Shown here piece after piece: positions 17,774 through 25,337 of a stretch of DNA of 35,889 nucleotides. The DNA is taken from the NCBI GenBank assembly GCA_046304235.1, contig JBKCEW010000165.1, forward strand, positions 1-35,889, read 5' to 3'. The DNA is from CANHVK01 sp046304235. Lineage in GTDB: Bacteria > Bacteroidota > Bacteroidia > Flavobacteriales_D > Crocinitomicaceae. The notes beneath the pieces are model-generated. The model ran no database searches, had not been told where the DNA came from, and saw only the letters and a list, made by a program, of their open reading frames with translations. A program made the position numbers and the translations under genes. The first letter of the stretch is position 1, and each line of letters begins with the position of its first letter.

Positions 17774-19414
17774 ATGAGCGGTTCAAAAGATTTAGGAATG
17801 GAATTCGATTTACCAAAAAACATTTCATCAATTATTAAAGTGATTGGTGTTGGTGGCGGTGGAAGTAACGCTGTTAACCACATGTTTAACTTAGGAATCA
17901 AAGGTGTAGATTTTGTAGTCTGTAACACGGATAAACAAGCTTTAGATGTTTCTGCTGTACCATTTAAAATTCAGTTAGGTACTTCTTTGACTGAAGGAAA
18001 TGGAGCTGGAGCAATCCCTGAGGTTGGTAGAAATGCAGCAATTGAAAATATTGATGAAATTACAGATTTACTAGGGAAACAAACTAAAATGGTGTTTGTT
18101 ACTGCTGGGATGGGTGGTGGTACTGGTACTGGTGCTGCACCAGTTATTGCTGGTATTGCTCGCGAATTAGGAATTCTAACAGTAGGAATTGTTACAGTTC
18201 CTTTCGGATTTGAAGGTCGTAAAAGAAGACAACAAGCTGAAGAAGGGCTTGAAGAAATGAGAAAAAATGTTGATACCTTGTTGGTTATCAATAATGAAAA
18301 GTTGCGTGAAATGACGGGTAATCTTACGATTAACAACGCTTTCTCAAAGGCAGATGACGTGTTAACTGTTGCAGCTAAGGGAATTGCTGAATTAATCTCA
18401 GTAACTGGTTCTGTAAACGTTGATTTCAATGACGTGTACACTGTAATGAAAGATTCTGGAGTTGCAATCATGGGATCTGCTGCTGTAGACGGTGAAGAAA
18501 GAGCTCTTAGATGTGTGCAAGAGGCAATGAATTCACCTTTATTAAATGATAACAATATCTTTGGTGCTAAATACGTGCTTTTAAACATTACATACGGTGA
18601 TAAAGAAGTATTGATGGACGAAATTTCTCAAATTACTGATTACATTCAAGACGAAGCAGGCTCTACTGCTGATGTGATTTGGGGACATGGTTACGATCCA
18701 TCTTTAGGAGATAAGTTATGTGTTACATTAATTGCTACGGGTTTTAAGACCTCTCCTTTAACTGGTGTTGATAAAGCTCCTGAAAAAGTGGTTTTACCTC
18801 TTGAACCTGAAGCGAAGAAAGAAATTACACAACCATTACAAAACCCTACTGAACAAAATCAGGTTCAAAACCCTGTAAACAACAATGTTGTTGAACCGTA
18901 TATAAAATCGGAACAAACTGTTGCAAATCAGTCAACAGCTAATTTTACTCAACCTGAGGTTAAACAAGTGGTAGTGGAGCCGAAAACAGTTGAATCAATT
19001 CAAGAAGTTAATAATCCTGAATTAATTTGGGAGATTGATACTAACGCAACACAAGTTCAGCCTGAGATTAAGCCTGTTGGAGAACCTGAAAAAATTGTTC
19101 ATCAATTAGAATCTGATGATGTTTATAACTTGGAGCAAGCAACTTCTAGAACAGCAAAAGTTGCGCCTTCTCAAGATGAGCAAATCAGATTGAATGCAGA
19201 ACGCATGCAAAGAATTCAAGAGTATACTCAAAAATTGAAAAAAGCGGATGGTTTGTCTGAATTGGAAAAAGAACCTGCATATATCAGAAGAAATATTCAT
19301 CTTGACCAATCTAAACCAAGTTTAGAAAACAATAATTCTCGTTTTGGTGTATCTGGAAACGGTGATAATAATTTGAGAAGTAACAATTCATTTCTTCACG
19401 ATAACGTAGATTAA
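17774..19414 (+). CDS. ftsZ: Cell division protein FtsZ, with long C-terminal linker
   Basis: Tubulin-like GTPase forming the Z ring. GTP loop GGGTGTG is at residues 114-120 and the T7 catalytic loop NVDFND at 215-220 (D217 and D220). The core ends near residue 330. It is followed by a linker rich in Gln, Asn, Pro, Val and Glu (about 335-475), then a block containing EPAYIRRN (from residue 500) and a terminal SNNSFLHDNVD peptide. At 546 aa it is much longer than E. coli FtsZ (383 aa), in line with other Bacteroidota. The last residues probably play the part of the conserved C-terminal peptide that binds FtsA, although the sequence is unlike the proteobacterial one. Confidence 0.97.
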   Translation: MSGSKDLGMEFDLPKNISSIIKVIGVGGGGSNAVNHMFNLGIKGVDFVVCNTDKQALDVSAVPFKIQLGTSLTEGNGAGAIPEVGRNAAIENIDEITDLLGKQTKMVFVTAGMGGGTGTGAAPVIAGIARELGILTVGIVTVPFGFEGRKRRQQAEEGLEEMRKNVDTLLVINNEKLREMTGNLTINNAFSKADDVLTVAAKGIAELISVTGSVNVDFNDVYTVMKDSGVAIMGSAAVDGEERALRCVQEAMNSPLLNDNNIFGAKYVLLNITYGDKEVLMDEISQITDYIQDEAGSTADVIWGHGYDPSLGDKLCVTLIATGFKTSPLTGVDKAPEKVVLPLEPEAKKEITQPLQNPTEQNQVQNPVNNNVVEPYIKSEQTVANQSTANFTQPEVKQVVVEPKTVESIQEVNNPELIWEIDTNATQVQPEIKPVGEPEKIVHQLESDDVYNLEQATSRTAKVAPSQDEQIRLNAERMQRIQEYTQKLKKADGLSELEKEPAYIRRNIHLDQSKPSLENNNSRFGVSGNGDNNLRSNNSFLHDNVD

Positions 19415-19416
19415 TT

Positions 19417-19869
19417 ATGAGTTTTGCAGAACAAATAAATGCTGATATCAAAGCAGCAATGCTTGCAAAAGAAAAAGAAAAGTTAGCAGCTTTAAGAGAT
19501 ATTAAGTCTAAATTATTGCTTGAAGCAACTTCTGGTTCTGGAGCAGAGATTTCTGATGAAGCTGGGATTAAAATTGTAATGAAATTGCACAAACAACGCA
19601 TGGAAACTTACAATTTATATAAAGAACAGAACAGAGAGGATTTGGCTCAAGAAGAATTATTTCAAGCTCAAGTTTTAGAGTCTTATTTACCTAAAATGAT
19701 GTCGGAAGATGAAGTTCGTCAAGAAGTATTGGCAACAATCGCTTCTACAGGTGCTAAGTCTCCTCAAGAAATTGGAAAAATTATGGGTGTGCTTTCAGGT
19801 AAGTTAGCCGGTAAAGCGGATGGTAAAGTAATTTCTGCAATCGCAAAAGAAGAGTTAGGAAAGTTATAA
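19417..19869 (+). CDS. YqeY-like protein (GatB/YqeY domain)
   Basis: Protein of 150 aa made almost entirely of the GatB/YqeY tail domain, the helical module that in GatB contacts tRNA in the amidotransferase complex. Typical segments are an N-terminal helix (INADIKAAMLAKEKEKLAALRDIKSKL, split by charge periodicity), LESYLPKMM and a GKLAGKADGKV motif near the C-terminus. The biochemical role of free-standing YqeY is not settled. It starts two bases after ftsZ, so it is the last gene of the dcw transcript, and a hairpin terminator follows. Confidence 0.93.
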   Translation: MSFAEQINADIKAAMLAKEKEKLAALRDIKSKLLLEATSGSGAEISDEAGIKIVMKLHKQRMETYNLYKEQNREDLAQEELFQAQVLESYLPKMMSEDEVRQEVLATIASTGAKSPQEIGKIMGVLSGKLAGKADGKVISAIAKEELGKL

Positions 19870-19888
19870 TTTCTTTTTTAAAATATTG

Positions 19889-19919
19889 AAAGGGACTTTG
19901 GAAACATGGTCCCTTTTTT
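19889..19919 (+). terminator. Intrinsic terminator of the dcw-yqeY operon
   Basis: An 8-bp stem, AAAGGGAC (19889-19896) with GTCCCTTT (19909-19916), has a 12-base loop and runs into six T. It begins 20 bases after the yqeY stop, and no other strong terminator was seen upstream within the cluster. Confidence 0.8.
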
Positions 19920-19950
19920 AATTTCATATTATTCTCACCTCACTAATAAC

Positions 19951-19977
19951 TAGTCACCAATCACGAGTCACCACTCT
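19951..19977. repeat. Degenerate 7-nt tandem repeat (NNNTCAN type)
   Basis: TC recurs at 19954, 19961, 19968 and 19975, exactly 7 bases apart, in units TAGTCAC, CAATCAC, GAGTCAC and CACTCTT. It lies between yqeY and ahcY. The spacing and central TC match the repeat at 3161-3188, although the sequence differs. Function unknown. Confidence 0.45.
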
Positions 19978-20034
19978 TTATCAACATACAAAAACATTTA
20001 CATGTAAAATTTGTTAATCTATAAGTGAAGAAAA

Positions 20035-20066
20035 ATTTTTAAATAGTTTTCTCTTTCGTAAATTTG
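20035..20066 (+). promoter_or_regulatory. Candidate ahcY promoter
   Basis: TAAATTTG at 20059-20066 is a full match to the Bacteroidota -7 consensus TAnnTTTG. A T-run (20036-20040) sits at about the -33 position and is only a partial match to TTTG. The predicted start near 20073 gives a short leader before the ATG at 20087. Confidence 0.6.
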
Positions 20067-20086
20067 TAATAATTAATAAACAGATA

Positions 20087-21400
20087 ATGGTGAACACAAC
20101 TGAAAAATTATCTTTCAAAGTTAAAGACATTACTTTAGCTGATTGGGGAAGAAAAGAAATCAAATTAGCAGAAGCTGAAATGCCAGGTTTAATGGCTTTA
20201 CGTGAAGAATATGGTGCAACTAAACCTTTAGCAGGTGCTAGAATCGCTGGTTGTCTTCATATGACAATTCAAACTGCTGTTTTAATCGAAACATTGGTTG
20301 AGTTAGGAGCTCAAGTTTCTTGGTCTTCTTGTAACATTTTTTCGACTCAAGATCATGCTGCTGCTGCAATTGCTGCTGCTGGTATTCCTGTTTTTGCATG
20401 GAAAGGAATGAACGAAGAAGAGTTTGACTGGTGTATCGAGCAGACGTTATTCGCATTCGAAGACGGTAAACCATTAAACATGATTTTGGATGATGGAGGT
20501 GATTTAACTAACATGGTGTTCGATCGTTACCCTGAGTTAGCTAGAGAAATCAAAGGTTTATCTGAAGAAACAACTACAGGTGTACACAGATTACACGAAA
20601 GAGTGAAAAAAGGTACTTTATTAGTTCCTGCTATCAACATTAATGACTCTGTTACTAAATCTAAATTTGATAACAAATACGGTTGTAAAGAATCTTTAGT
20701 TGACTCAATTCGTCGTGCAACTGACGTTATGATGGCTGGTAAAGTAGCTGTTGTTTGTGGTTACGGTGATGTTGGTAAAGGTTCAGCTGCTTCGTTGAAA
20801 GGTGCTGGTGCAAGAGTTATCGTTACTGAAATCGATCCAATCTGTGCTTTACAAGCTGCTATGGACGGATTTGAAGTTAAAAAATTGAGCAATGTAATTC
20901 ATTTAGGTGATATTATCGTTACTACTACTGGTAACAAAGACATCATCGTTGGTGAGCATTTCTTAAAAATGAAAGACAAAGCGATTGTTTGTAACATTGG
21001 ACATTTTGATAACGAAATCAATGTTGCTTGGTTAAACCAAAATTACGGACATACTAAAGACGAAATCAAACCACAAGTTGATAAATATACAATCGAAGGT
21101 AAAGACATCATTTTATTAGCTGAAGGGCGTTTAGTAAACTTAGGTTGTGCTACAGGTCATCCATCTTTCGTAATGTCTAACTCTTTCACAAACCAAACAT
21201 TAGCTCAATTAGAGTTATGGTTACATGCTGATAAATATGAAAACCAAGTGTACGTTTTACCTAAGCATTTAGATGAAAAAGTAGCTCGTTTACATTTAGC
21301 TAAAATTGGTGTTGAATTGGATGTTTTAACTCAAGATCAAGCTGATTATATCGGTGTAACTGTTGAAGGACCGTACAAATCTGACGAATACAGATATTAA
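20087..21400 (+). CDS. ahcY: Adenosylhomocysteinase (S-adenosyl-L-homocysteine hydrolase)
   Basis: NAD-dependent enzyme that splits S-adenosylhomocysteine into adenosine and homocysteine, removing the product inhibitor of methyltransferases. Substrate-binding residues are visible in CLHMT (H58), DDGGDLTN (D136-D137) and NDSVTKSKFDNKYGC (K191 and D195). The NAD loop is GYGDVGKGSA (about 225-234), with TEIDP at the end of the next strand. It ends in the usual KSDEYRY. Length (437 aa) is normal. Monocistronic between its own promoter and terminator. Confidence 0.98.
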   Translation: MVNTTEKLSFKVKDITLADWGRKEIKLAEAEMPGLMALREEYGATKPLAGARIAGCLHMTIQTAVLIETLVELGAQVSWSSCNIFSTQDHAAAAIAAAGIPVFAWKGMNEEEFDWCIEQTLFAFEDGKPLNMILDDGGDLTNMVFDRYPELAREIKGLSEETTTGVHRLHERVKKGTLLVPAININDSVTKSKFDNKYGCKESLVDSIRRATDVMMAGKVAVVCGYGDVGKGSAASLKGAGARVIVTEIDPICALQAAMDGFEVKKLSNVIHLGDIIVTTTGNKDIIVGEHFLKMKDKAIVCNIGHFDNEINVAWLNQNYGHTKDEIKPQVDKYTIEGKDIILLAEGRLVNLGCATGHPSFVMSNSFTNQTLAQLELWLHADKYENQVYVLPKHLDEKVARLHLAKIGVELDVLTQDQADYIGVTVEGPYKSDEYRY

Positions 21401-21422
21401 TTTTCGACTTTTCAATTACATG

Positions 21423-21448
21423 AACCGGCTCTAGGGCCGGTTTTTTTT
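21423..21448 (+). terminator. Intrinsic terminator of ahcY
   Basis: A 7-bp GC-rich stem, AACCGGC (21423-21429) with GCCGGTT (21436-21442), has a 6-base loop and is followed by T to 21448. It starts 23 bases after the ahcY stop. Confidence 0.88.
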
Positions 21449-21477
21449 GTTGAATAAATAATTCATTTTTAAAAAAG

Positions 21478-21505
21478 AAAAGAGGTTGCATTTGCAACCT
21501 CTTTT
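21478..21505 (-). terminator. Bidirectional terminator between ahcY and groEL
   Basis: A perfect 13-base inverted repeat (AAAAGAGGTTGCA with its complement TGCAACCTCTTTT) around two T; in practice the loop would open to at least four bases. It is T-rich on both exits, so it can end groEL transcripts on the minus strand and back up the ahcY terminator on the plus strand. Confidence 0.82.
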
Positions 21506-21555
21506 TATATATAAACATCGCATCTATCCTATCAAGTAGGGAAGAGTTGATGGAA

Positions 21556-21577
21556 AGGAGTAAGTTGCCTTACTCCT
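21556..21577 (-). other. Hairpin immediately after the groEL stop codon
   Basis: A 9-bp stem, AGGAGTAAG (21556-21564) with CTTACTCCT (21569-21577), has loop TTGC. It sits 5 bases downstream of the groEL stop (21583) and has no T-run, so it looks like a transcript 3' structure rather than a terminator. Confidence 0.5.
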
Positions 21578-21582
21578 GTAAA

Positions 21583-23217
21583 TTACATCATTCCGCCCAT
21601 TCCTCCTGGCATTCCTCCACCCATTGGCGGTAAGTTTTCTTCTGGTTGGTCAGTAATAACACATTCAGTAGTTAACAACATAGCAGCAATTGAAGCAGCA
21701 TTCTCAATTGCGATACGAGTAACTTTAGTAGGGTCAATTACTCCAGCAGCATATAAATCTTGGAAAATTTCAGTTCGAGCGTTGTAACCGAAGTCATCTT
21801 TTCCTTCGCGTACTTTTTGTACGATTACTGCACCTTCACCTCCAGCGTTTGCAACGATTTGACGTAAAGGCTCTTCAATAGCTCTTTTAACGATGGCAAT
21901 ACCTGTAGTTTCATCTTCGTTTTCTCCTTTAAGCGTTTCTAAAGACTCACTCGCACGAATCAATGCTACACCTCCACCAGGCACAATTCCTTCTTCTACA
22001 GCAGCTCTTGTTGCAGCTAAAGCATCGTCAACTCGGTCTTTTTTCTCTTTCATTTCAACTTCAGTTGCAGCTCCTACATATAACACAGCTACACCTCCAG
22101 CTAATTTCGCTAAACGCTCTTGTAATTTTTCTCTATCGTAGTCAGAAGTGGTAGATTCGATTTGTGCTTTGATTTGAGTAACGCGCGCACTTATATCTTC
22201 TTTATTACCAGCGCCATTTACGATAGTTGTATTGTCTTTATCGATTTCGATTTTCTCAGCAGTACCTAACATATCTAAAGTCGCTCCTTCTAAAGTTAAG
22301 CCTTTCTCTTCAGAAATCACTTGTCCTCCAGTTAAAACAGCGATATCCTCCAACATTGCTTTTCTTCTATCACCAAATCCTGGTGCTTTAACAGCAGCAA
22401 TTTTCAAAGATGCACGAATTCTGTTTACAACCAAAGTCGCTAATGCTTCTCCGTCTAAATCTTCAGCAATAATTAATAATGACTTGCCTGATTGAACTAC
22501 TGGTTCCAATACTGGAAGTAATTCTTTCATATTAGAAATCTTTTTATCGTAGATTAAAATATATGGATTATCCATCTCTACGATCATTTTCTCAGCATTG
22601 GTAACAAAGTAAGGAGATAAATATCCTCTGTCAAATTGCATACCTTCCACTGTTTTAACTTCTGTTTCCGTTCCTTTTGCCTCTTCAACAGTGATAACAC
22701 CATCATTACCTACAACTTTCATTGCTTCAGCGATTAATGCACCAATAGTTTCATCATTATTAGCTGAAATAGTGGCAATTTGTTTAATTTTATCATTGTC
22801 AGATCCTACTTCTTTAGAGAAACTTTTAAGTGATTTTACAACAGAACTAACTGCTTTATCAATTCCTCTTTTTAAATCCATTGGATTTGCACCAGAAGCA
22901 ACACTTTTCATTCCTGAACTTATGATAGCTTGTGCTAAAACAGTAGCTGTAGTTGTTCCATCACCAGCAATATCAGCTGTTTTTGACGCAACTTCTTTTA
23001 CCATTTGTGCTCCCATATTTTCAACAGGATCTGCTAAATCGATTTCTTTAGCAACCGTAACACCATCTTTTGTAATGTGAGGTGCACCAAATTTTTTACC
23101 GATTACAACATTTCTACCTTTAGGTCCTAATGTTACTTTTACTGCATTTGCTAGAGTGTCAACTCCTTTTTTTAATTTTTCTCTCGCTTCTACTTCGAAA
23201 TGAATATCTTTTGCCAT
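21583..23217 (-). CDS. groL: Chaperonin GroEL (60 kDa, Hsp60)
   Basis: ATP-driven folding chamber subunit. Sequence is canonical over 544 aa: N-terminal KDIHFEVEAR, the nucleotide loop with TLGPKGRNV and DGTTTATVLA, the apical domain with DRGYLSPYF, VEEGIVPGGGVALIRA in the C-terminal equatorial part, and the Gly-Met tail ending GGMPGGMGGMM. It follows groES by 18 bases on the minus strand and shares its transcript. Confidence 0.99.
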   Translation of the reverse strand: MAKDIHFEVEAREKLKKGVDTLANAVKVTLGPKGRNVVIGKKFGAPHITKDGVTVAKEIDLADPVENMGAQMVKEVASKTADIAGDGTTTATVLAQAIISSGMKSVASGANPMDLKRGIDKAVSSVVKSLKSFSKEVGSDNDKIKQIATISANNDETIGALIAEAMKVVGNDGVITVEEAKGTETEVKTVEGMQFDRGYLSPYFVTNAEKMIVEMDNPYILIYDKKISNMKELLPVLEPVVQSGKSLLIIAEDLDGEALATLVVNRIRASLKIAAVKAPGFGDRRKAMLEDIAVLTGGQVISEEKGLTLEGATLDMLGTAEKIEIDKDNTTIVNGAGNKEDISARVTQIKAQIESTTSDYDREKLQERLAKLAGGVAVLYVGAATEVEMKEKKDRVDDALAATRAAVEEGIVPGGGVALIRASESLETLKGENEDETTGIAIVKRAIEEPLRQIVANAGGEGAVIVQKVREGKDDFGYNARTEIFQDLYAAGVIDPTKVTRIAIENAASIAAMLLTTECVITDQPEENLPPMGGGMPGGMGGMM

Positions 23218-23235
23218 TTTTCTATTTTTTTAAAA

Positions 23236-23517
23236 TTAACCTTCAATTACCCCATAAATATCAGCTTCTTTCATAATCAAAAATGATTTTCCATCAATTT
23301 TGATTTCAGTCCCTGAATATTGACCATACATAACTAAATTGCCAGTTTTTACAGTCATAGGTTCATCTTTTTTTCCTGTTCCTACGGCAATAACTGTTCC
23401 TTTCAATGGTTTTTCTTTTGCTGAATCTGGAATAATGATTCCGCTAATTGTTTTCTCTTCTGCTGCAGCCGGCTCAATTAAAACGCGGTCAGCTAAGGGT
23501 TTAAATGCTATAGACAT
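23236..23517 (-). CDS. groS: Co-chaperonin GroES (10 kDa)
   Basis: Cap of the GroEL chamber, 93 aa. FKPLADRVLIEP at the N-terminus, the mobile loop around AEEKTISGIIIPDSAKEKP (the ISGIIIP part contacts GroEL), and the GKSFLIMKEADIYGVI end are typical. First gene of the groES-groEL operon. No CIRCE element is seen upstream; the leader instead carries a -24/-12 type sequence. Confidence 0.98.
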   Translation of the reverse strand: MSIAFKPLADRVLIEPAAAEEKTISGIIIPDSAKEKPLKGTVIAVGTGKKDEPMTVKTGNLVMYGQYSGTEIKIDGKSFLIMKEADIYGVIEG

Positions 23518-23550
23518 AGATATTAAATTTTAAAAATTCAGTTTGTTATA

Positions 23551-23567
23551 TGCTAAAAATATGCCAA
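23551..23567 (-). promoter_or_regulatory. Candidate sigma-54 (-24/-12) promoter of groES-groEL
   Basis: On the minus strand this reads TTGGCATATTTTTAGCA. The GG and GC doublets are spaced as sigma-54 requires (12 bases from the second G to the C), the TTGGCA block is complete, and only the T before GC deviates (TAGCA for TTGCA). It places the start about 26 bases before the groES ATG. The same bases include TATTTTTA, one mismatch from the housekeeping -7 consensus but without a TTTG at -33, so either reading is possible. Confidence 0.5.
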
Positions 23568-23615
23568 GGAATTTTTAAGACATTTTTTCAGTTGAAAATT
23601 GAATAAAAGTTAAAA

Positions 23616-23646
23616 AAAATGCCAGTATGTGACATACTGGCATTTT
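23616..23646 (-). terminator. Terminator of the miaB-secG operon
   Basis: A perfect 14-bp inverted repeat (AAAATGCCAGTATG and its complement) has a 3-base loop. It lies 18 bases after the secG stop on the minus strand and runs into further T there. It also insulates the groES promoter just downstream, and could act in both directions. Confidence 0.9.
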
Positions 23647-23664
23647 CTTTAAAAGTAGTTTTAT

Positions 23665-23943
23665 TTATTGGGTACCTCCTTGTTGAGTTTGTTCAGTCGG
23701 TTGTTGAACTTGTACTTTTTCAGGGGTAGATTTGATTGTTAAAATCACACTGATTACTACAATTACTATTGCTAATCCCCATGTAGTTTTATCAATAATA
23801 TCATTTGTTTTTTGAACACCACCAATTTGGGTTGCCGCACCAAAATCAGTTGACAAACCTCCTCCTTTTGGGTTTTGAATAAATACAACAATAATCAATA
23901 AGATACTTGCTACAATAATTAAGAAAGTTAATAAACCTACCAT
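23665..23943 (-). CDS. secG: Preprotein translocase subunit SecG
   Basis: Small SecYEG subunit of 92 aa. The first membrane segment (about 3-22) leads into VFIQNPKGGGLSTDFG, the conserved cytoplasmic loop of SecG; the second hydrophobic segment spans about 52-68; a Gln/Thr-rich tail follows. Its ATG is one base after the stop of the preceding TPR gene, making it the last gene of the miaB operon. A strong hairpin terminator follows. Confidence 0.96.
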   Translation of the reverse strand: MVGLLTFLIIVASILLIIVVFIQNPKGGGLSTDFGAATQIGGVQKTNDIIDKTTWGLAIVIVVISVILTIKSTPEKVQVQQPTEQTQQGGTQ

Positions 23944-23944
23944 T

Positions 23945-24826
23945 TTATTTTGAATTTAATTTTTCGTTTAAAACTTTAATTTTTTTTACAAAGAAAGTCT
24001 TTTTTTCTGGAATTGTCAAACTTAATTGTTCATAAGCTGAAATTGCTTTTGAAAAATTACCTTGCATCTCTAAAATTTTTGCTAATGTTTCGGTGTAAAC
24101 TAGTTTTTCATCGTCTACACTTTTAATTGCTTGTTTACTTGGACTATAAAATTCTTTTTTTGGTCTGGAGATTGTTGGGTTTGTAGAAATAATTGTATCA
24201 ATAATTTGGTTTTTATCTTGTTTAATTTCTTTTTTACCTGATTTCAACCAATTTGTAAAACTTTTTTGTGATTGCACTTGAATTGATTTTTCAATTAAAG
24301 CTTGATTATTTAAAGTAGTAAATGACTCCTCTATATCGTGTTTTTCATCATCTATTTGAAATTGAATAGTAGGTTCGAAATCTTTTGAAAAGATTGATGA
24401 TAATGCCTCTGCCGCAATTTGAGTGTTTAGATTTTCGGTGTCTATATCATTATCATTTTTTAAATTTATTTGGTCATTAGTAGAAACTTTTTATTTAGTA
24501 ATATCTGGCTCTTCTTGAATTGTTTTTTCCTCAATTGTTTCTAGATTTTCGCTTGGTTTTTCAATTATTATGTCTTCTTTGTTTTTTATAGATGTCTTTT
24601 CGTTTAGTAGTTCAATCATTTTATGCCTATCTCTTATCTTATAAGCTACTTTACTTAATTCTTCTTCAAATGAGATGGGATCATATTTTTTAACTAATTG
24701 TAAATATATTAATTGAAATATCTCAGAAAATGGGTACTTTTTTTTCAAATCAGAAAATAATAATAAGTCATCTTGTACTAAAAGATGGATATTATTAATT
24801 TTTTCGTTTATTGTCTGTTGAAACAT
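23945..24826 (-). pseudogene. TPR-like protein between lptE and secG, interrupted by an in-frame TAA
   Basis: A single frame runs from ATG 24826 to TAA 23945, 294 codons in all, broken only by a TAA at codon 112 (24493-24491). The upstream piece (111 aa) begins MFQQTINEKI. The 71 codons after the stop contain no further stop and lead into the C-terminal 110 codons without a frame change. The C-terminus looks like a tetratricopeptide unit (LAKILEMQGNFSKAISAYEQL), preceded by SFTNWLK. Flavobacteriales commonly carry a TPR-type gene of unknown role at this place. It is tightly packed between lptE (1-base gap) and secG (1-base gap). A nonsense mutation, a sequence error (AAA, CAA or GAA read as TAA), or real translation as two parts (GTG at 24277) are all possible. 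Confidence 0.72.
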
Positions 24827-24827
24827 A

Positions 24828-25337
24828 TTACCAATTAGATAAAATCTTATTTATAACGTCTTGTACGATTTGCTGTGAAATTTGTTCGTTCAGTTCATTT
24901 TCAACAACTGAAAAATTATTGTCAGTAGGGTAATCTGCAAATCGTGTGCTGCTCAAAGTCATCTCTTGTTCCTTTGGACTCATTATTGTAATTTTCATAT
25001 TACAAGTAACAGTTAATCTATTTTTTGAAACATTATCTCCTGCTTGAATTGCTATAGGCGAAATAGTATAATTTGTAATTATACCTTCCAAGCGTACTTC
25101 ACCTGAATTAGGAGAATTGGAAAGTTTTAAACGTGTATTATTTTGAATTCCGTCTCTTATTTTATCGGATAGAAATCCAGAGAAGTTGATGGGAGAGTTA
25201 GGGGCATTATTTTCTAAATTTGATAATGAAAATTGTTTCCATTCAGGTGGGATCGAGCCCGTGTCATTGAATGAAACGCTGGTTGGCCAACAGCTTGTCA
25301 ACATTAAAAATATTCCTATTGAAATAACATACTTCAT
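24828..25337 (-). CDS. lptE: LptE-family lipoprotein (LPS assembly)
   Basis: Outer-membrane lipoprotein expected to plug LptD and help insert lipopolysaccharide. The 169-aa product has a lipoprotein signal with lipobox LTSC (Cys16), a small beta-rich domain, and VRLEGIITNYTISPIA typical of Bacteroidota LptE-like proteins. Overall identity to proteobacterial LptE is low; the call relies on the lipobox, size and conserved position after the sigma-54 activator. Its ATG overlaps the activator stop (ATGA). Confidence 0.85.
   Translation of the reverse strand: MKYVISIGIFLMLTSCWPTSVSFNDTGSIPPEWKQFSLSNLENNAPNSPINFSGFLSDKIRDGIQNNTRLKLSNSPNSGEVRLEGIITNYTISPIAIQAGDNVSKNRLTVTCNMKITIMSPKEQEMTLSSTRFADYPTDNNFSVVENELNEQISQQIVQDVINKILSNW

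Noticed and set aside
17971..18588. 205-aa minus-strand open frame opposite ftsZ
   Set aside because: Low-complexity Ser/Pro/Ala composition arising from the reverse complement of the FtsZ core; no start context or homology features.
21893..23080. Plus-strand open frames opposite groEL
   Set aside because: They are mirror images of a highly conserved gene with strongly biased codons and contain no recognisable domain.
23518..23550. CIRCE (HrcA) operator before groES
   Set aside because: No TTAGCACTC-N9-GAGTGCTAA inverted repeat is present in the groES leader or upstream to 23664.
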